DNA of 29,074 nucleotides, taken from assembly GCA_017984655.1 (NCBI GenBank), contig JAGNZB010000002.1, forward strand, positions 1 to 29,074. The letters run 5' to 3'. Source of the stretch: Candidatus Altimarinota bacterium. GTDB lineage: Bacteria > Patescibacteriota > Gracilibacteria > RBG-16-42-10. The position numbers and the translations under genes were made by a program. Under the pieces are notes generated by a model. It searched no databases. It saw only the letters and a list, made by a program, of their open reading frames with translations, and had not been told where the DNA came from. This document shows positions 16,950 through 24,943 of the stretch, piece after piece (within the stretch, counting starts at the first letter, position 1; every line of letters starts with the position of its first letter).

Positions 16950-17318
16950 ATGATCCAACAGCAAACCGTAGTAAATGTAGCAGACAACACAGGCGCTCGC
17001 CTTCTGATGTGTATCAAGGTTCTTGGTTCTACCAAGAGTCGTTATGCTCGCATTGGTGATATCATTGTTGGGGCTGTCAAAGAGGCAACTCCAAATGGTA
17101 CAGCCAAGACTCATGAAGTGGTCAAGGCAGTCGTAGTGCGTACCAAGAAGGAGCTCCGCCGTGCTGATGGCTCTTATGTTCGTTTTGACGACAATGCTGT
17201 CGTTATTATCAGCAATGAAGGTGATCCTCGTGGCACACGTATCTTTGGTCCAGTAGCTCGTGAGCTTCGTGACCGTGGTTACATGAAAATTATTTCATTA
17301 GCTCCTGAAGTCGTTTAA
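16950..17318 (+). CDS. rplN: 50S ribosomal protein L14
   Basis: L14 at the subunit interface, where silencing factor RsfS binds in other bacteria. It has 122 residues, exactly the usual size. It begins [20 protein letters not shown] and ends [20 protein letters not shown] followed by PEVV, all family hallmarks. First gene of the spc part, 22 bases after rpsQ. Confidence 0.99.
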   Translation: MIQQQTVVNVADNTGARLLMCIKVLGSTKSRYARIGDIIVGAVKEATPNGTAKTHEVVKAVVVRTKKELRRADGSYVRFDDNAVVIISNEGDPRGTRIFGPVARELRDRGYMKIISLAPEVV

Positions 17319-17330
17319 TTACCAAGATTT

Positions 17331-17639
17331 ATGAAAATCAAGAAGAATGATTTAGTTATCATCATTACTGGAAAAGATCGCAACAAGACTGGAAAAGTCT
17401 TGCAAGTGATCCCAACAGAAAACAAGGTCCTTGTCGAAGGTGTCAATTTTGCTACAAAACATGTCAAAGCACGCGAAGGTGTGCCTGGTGGCATTATCAA
17501 AAGTGAACGTCCTATCGATGGTTCCAATGTGATGCTCCTCGATCCTAGTAGCAACAAACCTACTCGTGTAGGCTACCGTGTGGAAGAGGGTAAGAAAAAA
17601 GTACGTTATGCTAAGCTCAGTGGTGAAGCTCTCTCTTAA
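17331..17639 (+). CDS. rplX: 50S ribosomal protein L24
   Basis: L24, an assembly initiator near the exit tunnel. It has 102 residues. The KOW motif is clear at the N-terminus ([20 protein letters not shown]), followed by the [13 protein letters not shown] region and [17 protein letters not shown] at the end. It starts 12 bases after rplN. Confidence 0.98.
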   Translation: MKIKKNDLVIIITGKDRNKTGKVLQVIPTENKVLVEGVNFATKHVKAREGVPGGIIKSERPIDGSNVMLLDPSSNKPTRVGYRVEEGKKKVRYAKLSGEALS

Positions 17640-17654
17640 AAGTTCAATTACTGT

Positions 17655-18209
17655 ATGAAATCACGCCAATTATATTTTCAAAAGATCGTTCCTACACTCA
17701 AGAAAGAGTTGGGAATCAAAAACATCCTTGCTTTACCAAGACTAGACAAAATTGTTATCAATATTGGTATCGGTAGCATGGTGACTCAACAACAAGTCAA
17801 AGACTTCAGCCCAATTGAGAAGAGTGTTGCTGCGATCACTGGTCAGAAGCCTGTGACTATCAAAGCAAAGAAATCTGTGTCCAATTTCAAATTACGTGAG
17901 AATACTCCAAATGGTATGAAGGTCACCCTCCGTGGTGAGCGAATGTACGACTTCATGAGTAAGCTAGTCAACATCGTGTTGCCTCGTGTACGTGATTTCC
18001 GCGGTATTTCTACTCATGGCTTGGACTCACATGGCAACTACTCTCTCGGTATGAAAGAGAATACTGTCTTCCCTGAGATCAAAATCGAGGATGACGGTCG
18101 TGTCTTTGGTCTAGAGATTACTTTTGCAATCAAGAATAGTGATCCAAAGAAGTCAGAGCTCTTACTCCGTAATTTTGGTTTCCCATTTAAAGAAAAGATT
18201 AATAATTAA
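17655..18209 (+). CDS. rplE: 50S ribosomal protein L5
   Basis: L5 of the central protuberance, contacting 5S rRNA and P-site tRNA. It has 184 residues. Markers are LPRLDKIVINIGIG, TIKAKKSVSNFKLRENTPNG and LRGERMYDFMSKLVNIVLPR. The stop is three bases before rpsN. Normal in every respect. Confidence 0.99.
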   Translation: MKSRQLYFQKIVPTLKKELGIKNILALPRLDKIVINIGIGSMVTQQQVKDFSPIEKSVAAITGQKPVTIKAKKSVSNFKLRENTPNGMKVTLRGERMYDFMSKLVNIVLPRVRDFRGISTHGLDSHGNYSLGMKENTVFPEIKIEDDGRVFGLEITFAIKNSDPKKSELLLRNFGFPFKEKINN

Positions 18210-18212
18210 TAT

Positions 18213-18437
18213 ATGGCACGAACAGCATTAATCGTTAAAGCAGCCCGAACTCAACGAAGAGTGGCAAATGCTAGAAAAGCTGGCACCACTGCAAAGTTGG
18301 CTGTACGAGCATACAATCGTTGTAAGAATTGTGGGCGTGTGAGAAGTTATCTCCGGATGTTTGGTCTTTGCCGTATTTGCGTCAGAGAGATGGCCAATCG
18401 TGGAGAGTTAGCCGGTGTGCGAAAATCATCATGGTAA
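18213..18437 (+). CDS. rpsN: 30S ribosomal protein S14, zinc-binding type
   Basis: S14 of the small subunit head. The zinc knuckle is complete: C37 and C40 (RCKNCGR), C53 and C56 (GLCRICVRE), followed by the standard end GVRKSSW. At 74 residues it is about 13 longer than the common 61-residue zinc form, the extra residues being a basic stretch at 10-30 ([18 protein letters not shown]). It is a single short gene between rplE and rpsH as usual. Confidence 0.96.
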   Translation: MARTALIVKAARTQRRVANARKAGTTAKLAVRAYNRCKNCGRVRSYLRMFGLCRICVREMANRGELAGVRKSSW

Positions 18438-18451
18438 TTCAATTATAATAT

Positions 18452-18835
18452 ATGCATAGCGATCTTATTGCCGATTTACTTACCAGAGTTAGAAATGCCA
18501 GCCGTGCTGGTATCTTTAGTCTCAACGCGCGTTACAATGGTAGCTGTATGGCTATCAGCCAAATCCTAGTTGAAGAAGGCTATATCAAGTCTGCCAAGAA
18601 AACTAAGGATGCCAATGACTTTGACCAAATCACTCTTGAGCTAGACACCAAGAAAGTGATTGACCTCAAAAGAATCAGCAAACCAGGCCAAAGAATCTAC
18701 AAGGCTCATGGCCAAGTTCCCAAAGTTCTCAATGGTCTTGGTATGACTATCGTCTCTACTTCAAAAGGAGTAATGACCGCAGTCAAAGCTCATGGACAAG
18801 GAGTTGGTGGTGAGGTTCTCTGTGAAGTTTGGTAA
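18452..18835 (+). CDS. rpsH: 30S ribosomal protein S8
   Basis: S8, which binds the 16S central domain and in E. coli represses the spc operon. It has 127 residues. It starts MHSDLIADLLTRVRNASRAG and contains KRISKPGQRIY, STSKGVMT and the C-terminal GGEVLCEVW. No repressor-binding mimic could be identified near rplE by eye. Followed 28 bases later by rplF. Confidence 0.98.
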   Translation: MHSDLIADLLTRVRNASRAGIFSLNARYNGSCMAISQILVEEGYIKSAKKTKDANDFDQITLELDTKKVIDLKRISKPGQRIYKAHGQVPKVLNGLGMTIVSTSKGVMTAVKAHGQGVGGEVLCEVW

Positions 18836-18863
18836 TCCAGTAATAAGTTTTAATTCATTTTGT

Positions 18864-19406
18864 ATGTCACGTATTGGAAAACTCCCACTCACGATCCCTG
18901 CACAAGTTCAAGTGCAACTACAAAACAACACTGTAGTTGTCAGTGGGCCAAAAGGAACTTTGACAAAAGTCATTCCTCAATCAGTTACTGTTGAGATCAA
19001 AGATGGTCAGGTTATTGTCACTCGCGATAGCGACACCAATCCCCTCTCCGCAAAACTCCATGGTACTGTCCGTAGTATGGTGGGCAATATGATCAAGGGA
19101 GTCAGCGAAGGTTTCCTTGAAAATCTAGAAATTCAAGGTGTTGGTTATCGAGTCAACCTCAAAGGTGCTGACTTGAACCTCAGTCTTGGTTATTCTCACC
19201 CTATTTTGATCACTCCACCACAAGGTGTGGTCTTCACTGTTCCAAGTGAGACAGCTATCACCATCAGCGGTATTGATAAGGCTGTGGTCGGTCAGATCGC
19301 TGCTACGATTCGTTCTTTGAAGAAACCAGAACCTTACAAAGGCAAAGGTGTTCGCTACAAGGGTGAATATGTGGTTCGTAAGGAAGGTAAAAAAGCTGCT
19401 AAATAA
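18864..19406 (+). CDS. rplF: 50S ribosomal protein L6
   Basis: L6 near the factor-binding site. The ATG at 18864 gives the normal N-terminus MSRIGKLPLTIP and 180 residues; the in-frame extension upstream overlaps rpsH and is not family-like. Two duplicated alpha/beta domains are visible; markers are VSGPKGTL, IQGVGYRV and EPYKGKGVRYKGE. Ends in a short basic tail. Confidence 0.98.
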   Translation: MSRIGKLPLTIPAQVQVQLQNNTVVVSGPKGTLTKVIPQSVTVEIKDGQVIVTRDSDTNPLSAKLHGTVRSMVGNMIKGVSEGFLENLEIQGVGYRVNLKGADLNLSLGYSHPILITPPQGVVFTVPSETAITISGIDKAVVGQIAATIRSLKKPEPYKGKGVRYKGEYVVRKEGKKAAK

Positions 19407-19412
19407 TATTGT

Positions 19413-19757
19413 ATGCCAACTACACAATCTGTTCGTCTTCAACGTCGCAATCGAATCAAGGCCAAGCTTCACGCCAATAGTGATCGTCCTTGTGTCGTCG
19501 TCTACCGTAGTCTCAACTACATCTATGGTCAGCTCATCGACACAGCAAAACAATCTGTATTGGTCAGCAGTAGTGATCTAGCTGAGAAAACCAAAGGTAC
19601 CAAAATGGAAAGAGCTCATGCTATTGGCAAATTGCTCGGTGAAAAGATTTTGGCTCAGAATATCAAAGAAATCGCTTTTGACCGTAATGGTTACAAGTAT
19701 CATGGTCGCGTCAAAGCCCTAGCAACAGGACTACGCGATGCTGGTCTTCAATTTTAA
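19413..19757 (+). CDS. rplR: 50S ribosomal protein L18
   Basis: L18, a 5S rRNA binder. It has 114 residues. The C-terminal signature FDRNGYKYHGRVKALATGLR followed by DAGLQF is diagnostic, and the basic N-terminus (RLQRRNRIKAKL) fits. Six bases after rplF, fifteen before rpsE. Confidence 0.98.
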   Translation: MPTTQSVRLQRRNRIKAKLHANSDRPCVVVYRSLNYIYGQLIDTAKQSVLVSSSDLAEKTKGTKMERAHAIGKLLGEKILAQNIKEIAFDRNGYKYHGRVKALATGLRDAGLQF

Positions 19758-19771
19758 TCTCTTGAATTTGT

Positions 19772-20278
19772 ATGAAAAAGCAATCATCACATCGTAATCA
19801 GAAGCCTCGCAGCGAATTTGAAGAGCAGGTTATCCAAGTCGATCGTGTTACCCGTGTGGTATCCGGTGGACGTCGCATGCGCTTCCGTGCCACTGTGATT
19901 GTCGGTAATCGCAAAGGTAAAGTTGGTATGGGGATGGGTAAAGCTGATGAAGTAGTGTCTGCTGTCAAAAAGGCTGTCAATCAAGCAAAGAAAAACATGA
20001 TTGAAATCACTATTCATAATGGTACAGTCTCACACAAGATCAAGACGAAGTTCAAGAGCTCTCTTGTCATGTTGATGCCTGCTGCACCTGGAACTGGCGT
20101 CATTGCTGGTGGTGCTGTTCGAACCGTAGTAGAGCTTGCTGGTATTATCAATGTCCTGAGCAAGTCTCATGGTTCAAACAACAAAGTAAACACAGCACAA
20201 GCTGCCCTCCAAGCACTGCAAGAACTCCGTCTCCTTCCAATCAAGGAGGCAACTACTGAAGTTCCAGCTGCTGCATAA
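19772..20278 (+). CDS. rpsE: 30S ribosomal protein S5
   Basis: S5 at the decoding centre and mRNA entry. It has 168 residues. The double-stranded RNA-binding part contains [20 protein letters not shown] and [13 protein letters not shown]; the C-terminal domain has [20 protein letters not shown]. The gene is followed after 34 bases by rplO; the rpmD (L30) gene that normally lies between them is missing. An internal AAGGAGG at 20243-20249 is in coding sequence and not before any start. Confidence 0.98.
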   Translation: MKKQSSHRNQKPRSEFEEQVIQVDRVTRVVSGGRRMRFRATVIVGNRKGKVGMGMGKADEVVSAVKKAVNQAKKNMIEITIHNGTVSHKIKTKFKSSLVMLMPAAPGTGVIAGGAVRTVVELAGIINVLSKSHGSNNKVNTAQAALQALQELRLLPIKEATTEVPAAA

Positions 20279-20312
20279 TTAGTTATTTTGTTCTAATTCT
20301 AAACACTGTTTT

Positions 20313-20753
20313 ATGTTAAATACATTAGCTCCATCACCTTTTTCTCGAAAGAAGAGTAAACGTCGTGGTCGTGGTGATTCATCTGGTCGCGGTAGCTTCT
20401 CAGGTCGTGGTTGTAAGGGACAAAACTCTCGTGCCGGTACCAAATTCCGTCCAGGCTTCGAAGGTAACCAAACTCCTCTCGCTCAACGCCTCCCACAACT
20501 TCGTGGTTTCAACAACATCAATCGTGTTGAATACCAAGTAGTCAACTTGTCAGAGATCGAAAGTCTCGGTATGGACAAAGTGACAGTTGCAGACCTCAAG
20601 AAACATGGCTTGATTCGTTCTATCAACAAAAAAGTCAAACTCCTCGGTCAAGGAACTATTTCTAAAAAAGTAACTCTCGAGGTTCATGCTGCCTCTCAAA
20701 CTGCGAAAGCAGGTCTAGAGAAAGCAGGTGGTAGTCTCAGTATCATTGCTTAA
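20313..20753 (+). CDS. rplO: 50S ribosomal protein L15
   Basis: L15, a late assembly protein. It has 146 residues. The Gly/Arg-rich N-terminal arm is typical (KKSKRRGRGDSSGRGSFSGR, then GCKGQNSRAG, GFEGNQTPLAQRLPQLRGF), followed by the globular domain (VTLEVHAASQTAKAGLEKAG). It lies 18 bases before secY. Confidence 0.98.
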   Translation: MLNTLAPSPFSRKKSKRRGRGDSSGRGSFSGRGCKGQNSRAGTKFRPGFEGNQTPLAQRLPQLRGFNNINRVEYQVVNLSEIESLGMDKVTVADLKKHGLIRSINKKVKLLGQGTISKKVTLEVHAASQTAKAGLEKAGGSLSIIA

Positions 20754-20771
20754 TTACTTATCGAACTGCAT

Positions 20772-22085
20772 ATGAGCTCTATTTGGCTGCACCTAAAACA
20801 GGTCTTTCATAGCAAAACCATTCGTAATCGTATTTTGTTTACGTTGTTTATTATTGCTGTGTTCCGTTTATTTGCTCATATTCCAGTCCCAGGTGTCAAT
20901 ATCGATGGTATTCGTACTATCTTGGATAGCAATCAGCTTCTTGGTACCTTCAGTTTGCTTACAGGTGGTGGTCTGGAACGGTTCTCACTGATGTTGATGG
21001 GTATTTCCCCTTATATTACAGCATCAATCATTTTCCAATTACTCGCAGTCATCATTCCTTCACTTGAAAATTTATCAAAGGAAGGTGACGCTGGTCGTGA
21101 GAAGCTCAATCGCTACACTCGCATCCTTACTGTTCCTCTAGCATTCCTCCAAGGCTACGGTATGATTCGTCTTTTGGATCTGACTGTCGGTAGTGCTACG
21201 CAGACTAGTATCATCACTGATACATCATGGAGCAACATGCTCTTTATTATGTTGACAATTACAGCTGGTACGATGATCGCTATGTGGTTGGGTGAATTGA
21301 TTTCTGAGAAAGGAATTGGCAACGGTATTTCTATTTTGATCTTTGCTAATATCTTGGCTGCTATCCCTAGCATCCTTGCTCCAGCGATTGATTTGAGTAA
21401 TGCTGACCAATCTTACTTACTGCCACTGATTGGTATTATTATCTTCACTGTGCTCCTCACTATTTTGATCATCATGATCACTGAGGCTCAGCGTTTGATT
21501 CCAATTACGCATGCAGGTCTCCAAGCACGAGGGACAGCTGCTAGCTCTCATTTGCCAATTCGTATCAATCAAGCAGGTATGGTGCCAATTATCTTCGCCG
21601 TCTCATTCATCTCTTTCCCAACTTTGATTGCTAGTTTCTTCCAAAGTGCCAAGACTCCATGGATTGCTGACAATGCAAAATGGTTGGTGACTAATTTCAA
21701 TGCCAACAATACCACGTATCTGATCCTCTACTTCCTACTCGTTATTGTCTTCACATTCTTCTACGTTTCAATTACGTTCAATGCTGACCAAGTTGCTGAC
21801 AACTTACAAAAACGCGGTAGTTATGTCCCCGGTATCCGCCCAGGTAGTGAGACATCATCATATCTCCGCAGTGTATCACAACGTGTAACATTGCTCGGTG
21901 CAATCTTCCTTGGCTTTGTCGCGGTCATGCCAATGTTGGCCCAATTCGTTGGTACCCAACTCCAAACCAATGTCCCGCTCCTCATCTCCGGAGCCGGTCT
22001 GATCATTATCGTCGGCGTAGTACTAGAAATAATCCGCCAGATCAACGCACAATTAGTAATGCAAGATTACGAGAAACTATATTAA
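20772..22085 (+). CDS. secY: Protein translocase channel subunit SecY
   Basis: Pore subunit of the Sec export channel in the inner membrane. It has 437 residues with about ten hydrophobic segments. Markers are ILFTLFIIAVFRLFAHIPVP (TM1), MGISPYITASIIFQLL and the plug-side segments, SEKGIGNGISILIF (TM5 region), and VADNLQKRGSYVPGIRPG of the C5 loop before TM9. The C4 loop between TM6 and TM7 (ITHAGLQARGTAASSHLP) is less basic than the usual NYAKRQQGRR-like form. It ends the L15-SecY pair of the spc cluster; adk follows after 50 bases. Confidence 0.98.
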   Translation: MSSIWLHLKQVFHSKTIRNRILFTLFIIAVFRLFAHIPVPGVNIDGIRTILDSNQLLGTFSLLTGGGLERFSLMLMGISPYITASIIFQLLAVIIPSLENLSKEGDAGREKLNRYTRILTVPLAFLQGYGMIRLLDLTVGSATQTSIITDTSWSNMLFIMLTITAGTMIAMWLGELISEKGIGNGISILIFANILAAIPSILAPAIDLSNADQSYLLPLIGIIIFTVLLTILIIMITEAQRLIPITHAGLQARGTAASSHLPIRINQAGMVPIIFAVSFISFPTLIASFFQSAKTPWIADNAKWLVTNFNANNTTYLILYFLLVIVFTFFYVSITFNADQVADNLQKRGSYVPGIRPGSETSSYLRSVSQRVTLLGAIFLGFVAVMPMLAQFVGTQLQTNVPLLISGAGLIIIVGVVLEIIRQINAQLVMQDYEKLY

Positions 22086-22111
22086 TCATAGAGACCAATT
22101 ACAAATTCCTA

Positions 22112-22126
22112 ATTTCTAATTAGTAA
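22112..22126. repeat. AT-rich inverted repeat between secY and adk
   Basis: CTAATT-TCT-AATTAG is a perfect 6-base-pair inverted repeat about ten bases before the adk GTG, in a very AT-rich gap. It has no T-run beyond it, so it is not a terminator. It might modulate access to the adk start or be chance. Confidence 0.3.
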
Positions 22127-22135
22127 TTATCAGTC

Positions 22136-22834
22136 GTGAACATCATTCTCTTCGGCATTCAAGGAGCAGGAAAAGGTACCCAGGCTAGAGCAATTGCTTT
22201 GGCACTGGGTATTCCTGTATTTGAGGCTGGAGCCGAGCTACGCAAGCTAGCCTTACTGGAGACACCTGAAGGTGGCATGATTAGAAGCTTGATTAACCAA
22301 GGCAAGTTAGTGCCTCCTGGTATCGTGATGACTAGAATTGCCAGCTTCCTTGATGACACAGCTACATTGGACGGCGTCGTTTTTGATGGTGTGCCCAGAA
22401 GTCTGGACCAAGCGGTGGCTTTGGATGAGATACTGGACCGCAAGCATCGTACATCGATGGCAGTAGAGATCCGGATCTCAGAACAGTGCTCCACCGAGCG
22501 AGTATTGCAGCGTCGACTGTGCAGTCGGTGCGGCACGGCATTCTTACCAGAGTATCACCACAATACCTGTAATCTCTGTGGTGGCCTCCTGGTCAAGCGC
22601 GTAGACGATACAGCTGAGGCATTGAAAACGAGAATTGCTAATTATCAAAACCGCACGCTCCCTGTCTTAGAATACTATCGCAAGGCAAACAAACTAATTA
22701 CCGTCAACGGTGAACAGCTCGTCCTCGATGTTACCAGAGATGTTTTCACTCAGCTCTCCCCTCTTCTCCACACTGAGAAAGACATTGAACAGTTGTTGTT
22801 TCAATCTTCCCGAGACAATCAAGTTTCTATATAG
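22136..22834 (+). CDS. adk: Adenylate kinase, zinc LID type, with altered AMP-site motif
   Basis: Converts ATP and AMP to two ADP in the cytoplasm. It starts with GTG at 22136 (MNIILFGIQG) and has 232 residues. The P-loop is GIQGAGKGTQ (8-17). The AMP site keeps R36, R88 and Q92, but the usual STGDxLR reads EAGAELR (30-36), so the Thr and Asp at 31 and 33 are both Ala. DGVPRS replaces DGFPRT. The LID has four zinc Cys (C129, C132, C145, C148), and RVDD and KTRI supply the catalytic Arg. About 35 residues of C-terminal extension follow the normal end. It sits in its standard place between secY and map. Confidence 0.95.
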   Translation: MNIILFGIQGAGKGTQARAIALALGIPVFEAGAELRKLALLETPEGGMIRSLINQGKLVPPGIVMTRIASFLDDTATLDGVVFDGVPRSLDQAVALDEILDRKHRTSMAVEIRISEQCSTERVLQRRLCSRCGTAFLPEYHHNTCNLCGGLLVKRVDDTAEALKTRIANYQNRTLPVLEYYRKANKLITVNGEQLVLDVTRDVFTQLSPLLHTEKDIEQLLFQSSRDNQVSI

Positions 22835-22858
22835 TAGCTCTACATTTCTATTCTCTTC

Positions 22859-23599
22859 ATGTTGATCAAGTCCAAACAAGAGGTCGCTATTATGGCTGAA
22901 GCAGGCAAAAAATTACGAAGCGTACTTCAGGCACTGAAAGCAGAAGTGAGACCAGGCATCACTACTCTTAGTCTCGACAAACTTGCCGAACGCTTGATTA
23001 TCGAATCAGGGGCGAAAGTGTCTTTCAAAGGCTATCAAGGATACCCTCACACCCTCTGTGCATCCGTGAATGATCAGGTCGTTCATTGCTTTCCCAGTGA
23101 GCGCATTCTCAAGGAAGGCGATATTGTCAGCCTGGATTTAGGCCTGATTTGGCAAGGGTGGCAGTCTGATTCAGCCCTGACTGTAGGTGTGGGTAAGATC
23201 AGTCCAGAAGCGCAACGGCTAATGGATGTGACTGAAGAATCCTTATGGAAAGGTATCGATCAGATCAAGCCTGGCAATACTATCGGTGACATAGGAGCCG
23301 CCGTACAAGAACATGCTGAACGTGCTGGATTTGGTGTAGTGAGATCCCTCACCGGTCACGGTATTGGTCGCAAGCTCCATGAACCACCAGCAATACCCAA
23401 TTATGGCAAACGACATAAAGGCTTCCCACTACAAGCTGGGATGGTAATCGCTGTGGAACCAATGGTAACAATTGGTAGTCACGAAGTCGATATCGATGAC
23501 ATCAACTGGACTGTCAAGACGGTGGATGGATCATTGGCTGCTCATTATGAGCATACCATCGCCATTACCGAGCATGGCCATACAGTTCTAACAGCCTAA
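22859..23599 (+). CDS. map: Methionine aminopeptidase type I
   Basis: Removes the N-terminal Met from new proteins. It has 246 residues. All five metal ligands are present: D93 and D104 (VSLDLGLIWQGWQSDSA), H167 (TGHGIGRKLHEPP), E200 (VIAVEPMVTIG) and E231 (AHYEHTIAIT). The substrate-binding His are also there (H76 in NDQVVHCFPS, H174). The ATG at 22859 is followed by the family-typical IKSKQEVAIMAEAG. Located between adk and infA as in most bacteria; 25 bases after adk. Confidence 0.98.
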   Translation: MLIKSKQEVAIMAEAGKKLRSVLQALKAEVRPGITTLSLDKLAERLIIESGAKVSFKGYQGYPHTLCASVNDQVVHCFPSERILKEGDIVSLDLGLIWQGWQSDSALTVGVGKISPEAQRLMDVTEESLWKGIDQIKPGNTIGDIGAAVQEHAERAGFGVVRSLTGHGIGRKLHEPPAIPNYGKRHKGFPLQAGMVIAVEPMVTIGSHEVDIDDINWTVKTVDGSLAAHYEHTIAITEHGHTVLTA

Positions 23600-23617
23600 A
23601 GGAGCCAAATTTGGTGG

Positions 23618-23636
23618 GTGCAAAAAAGACTTGCAC
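23618..23636. repeat. Inverted repeat overlapping the infA promoter -35
   Basis: GTGCAA (23618-23623) and TTGCAC (23631-23636) are a perfect 6-base inverted repeat with a 7-base spacer, and the right arm is itself the proposed -35 box. That geometry would suit a repressor operator. There is no T-run after it, so it is not a terminator of map. Confidence 0.4.
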
Positions 23637-23659
23637 AATTAAAATATCTAGTGTAGATT
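23631..23659 (+). promoter_or_regulatory. Promoter for infA-rpmJ-rpsM-rpsK-rpsD-rpoA
   Basis: TTGCAC (23631-23636), exactly 17 bases, then TAGATT (23654-23659). Both boxes match four of six consensus positions. The 95-base gap between map and infA is wide for this cluster, which supports a new transcription start near 23666. Confidence 0.6.
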
Positions 23660-23694
23660 CTTAGCGCTTTTTAGAGCCTATCAGTTTATAGTCA

Positions 23695-23937
23695 ATGGCA
23701 AAAGATGTCATACAGATCGAAGGAATAGTCGTGGAAGCACTGCCAAATGCTACCTTCTACGTCGAAGTAGCCTTTCCTGGTCGACCCGGAGAAGAGCCAC
23801 AAAAACACAAGATTTTGGCTCACGTATCTGGAAAGATTAGACAGCACTACATCAAAATTCTACCTGGCGACATGGTGCTTATCGAGATCAGTCCCTATGA
23901 TTTATCAAAAGGACGTATTACCTTCAGAAAAAAATAA
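23695..23937 (+). CDS. infA: Translation initiation factor IF-1
   Basis: IF-1 blocks the A site during initiation. It has 80 residues against about 72 normally. The OB-fold strands are plain ([58 protein letters not shown]). The extra length is a loop at about 27-37 ([11 protein letters not shown]) in the strand 2-3 turn. It begins the alpha-type cluster, right behind a promoter, and is followed three bases later by rpmJ. Confidence 0.97.
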   Translation: MAKDVIQIEGIVVEALPNATFYVEVAFPGRPGEEPQKHKILAHVSGKIRQHYIKILPGDMVLIEISPYDLSKGRITFRKK

Positions 23938-23940
23938 TTT

Positions 23941-24057
23941 ATGAAAGTCCGCGCCTCAGTCAAAAAAATCTGTCGAGATTGTATGGTAGTTCGCCGTCAA
24001 GGCATTGTGCGCATTATTTGTAAAAAAAATAAGCGTCACAAACAACGCCAAGGTTAA
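23941..24057 (+). CDS. rpmJ: 50S ribosomal protein L36
   Basis: Smallest large-subunit protein, 38 residues, easily missed by length filters. It reads [14 protein letters not shown] at the start and KRHKQRQG at the end. The zinc knuckle is complete: C11, C14, C27 and H33. The last ligand is one residue later than in the usual CKNPKH form (here CKKNKRH). Three bases after infA, 23 before rpsM. Confidence 0.97.
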   Translation: MKVRASVKKICRDCMVVRRQGIVRIICKKNKRHKQRQG

Positions 24058-24080
24058 TTATTACTTAAGTTACTTATCTC

Positions 24081-24464
24081 ATGCCAGTTCGTATTGCCAG
24101 TGTCACTTTGGATGATAAGAAAAATATTGAGATCGCTTTGATGTCTATTTATGGCATCGGTCGCTCTACCAGCATCAAGATTCTCAATGACTTGGGAATT
24201 GATCTGGGCAAGAAAGTGCGTGATCTTAGTGAAAAAGAGGCTAATGATATTCGTACTGTGATCGCTAGTCGTACCGTAGAAGGAGACTTGCGTCGTAGTA
24301 TTGGTCAGAACGTGAAGCGTCTTCAAGAAATCGGTTCATATCGTGGCGATCGTCATAAGAAAAAACTCCCAGTGCGTGGTCAACGTACCAAGACCAATGC
24401 ACGTACAAAACGTGGTAAACGTGTCACTATGGGTAGTGGACGTATTGCTCTTACTAAAACTTAA
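24081..24464 (+). CDS. rpsM: 30S ribosomal protein S13
   Basis: S13 of the small subunit head, forming bridges with the large subunit and touching P-site tRNA. It has 127 residues. Markers are IALMSIYGIGRSTSIKILND (helix-hairpin-helix part) and the basic tail RGQRTKTNARTKRGKRVT. The ATG is preceded by ttatctc with no Shine-Dalgarno. Confidence 0.98.
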   Translation: MPVRIASVTLDDKKNIEIALMSIYGIGRSTSIKILNDLGIDLGKKVRDLSEKEANDIRTVIASRTVEGDLRRSIGQNVKRLQEIGSYRGDRHKKKLPVRGQRTKTNARTKRGKRVTMGSGRIALTKT

Positions 24465-24475
24465 ATCTGTTATTT

Positions 24476-24910
24476 ATGGCTGAGAAAGTACCAGCAACTA
24501 CTACTGCAACAACTGAAGCTGCACCTACGGTAGAAAAGAAAGCAAAGAAGCGCATCTTGCGCAATGTACCAGAAGGAGAGATCCATATTCGGGCTACATA
24601 CAACAACACCCTGATCACAGCATGTGATTTAGATGGTAATGTGCTTGCTTGGGCAACATCTGGAGCTGCAGGCTTCAAGGGTTCACGCAAACCAACTCCT
24701 TACGCATCATCAGTTGCAGCATCAAACCTCGCAGCAAAACTAAAAAACTTCGGTTTCTCCAAGGCTCATATCTATGTCCGTGGTGTTGGTAGTGGTCGCG
24801 AGCAATCAATTCGTGCCCTTCAATCAAACGGTATTTCAGTCCTCTCAATCATTGATGTCACTCCAGTGCCACACAATGGTTGTCGTAGCAAGAAAGCTCG
24901 TCGCGTTTAA
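24476..24910 (+). CDS. rpsK: 30S ribosomal protein S11 with N-terminal extension
   Basis: S11 of the platform. It has 144 residues against about 129. The core starts near residue 30 (VPEGEIHIRATYNNTLITAC) and keeps TSGAAGFKGSRKPTPYA, YVRGVGSGREQSIRAL and the end PHNGCRSKKARRV. Residues 1-25 are a low-complexity Thr/Ala/Glu/Lys stretch (PATTTATTEAAP) not found in standard S11. Confidence 0.98.
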   Translation: MAEKVPATTTATTEAAPTVEKKAKKRILRNVPEGEIHIRATYNNTLITACDLDGNVLAWATSGAAGFKGSRKPTPYASSVAASNLAAKLKNFGFSKAHIYVRGVGSGREQSIRALQSNGISVLSIIDVTPVPHNGCRSKKARRV

Positions 24911-24943
24911 TTCTCTTCCCAACTAAAGTTACTTATTTCTATC

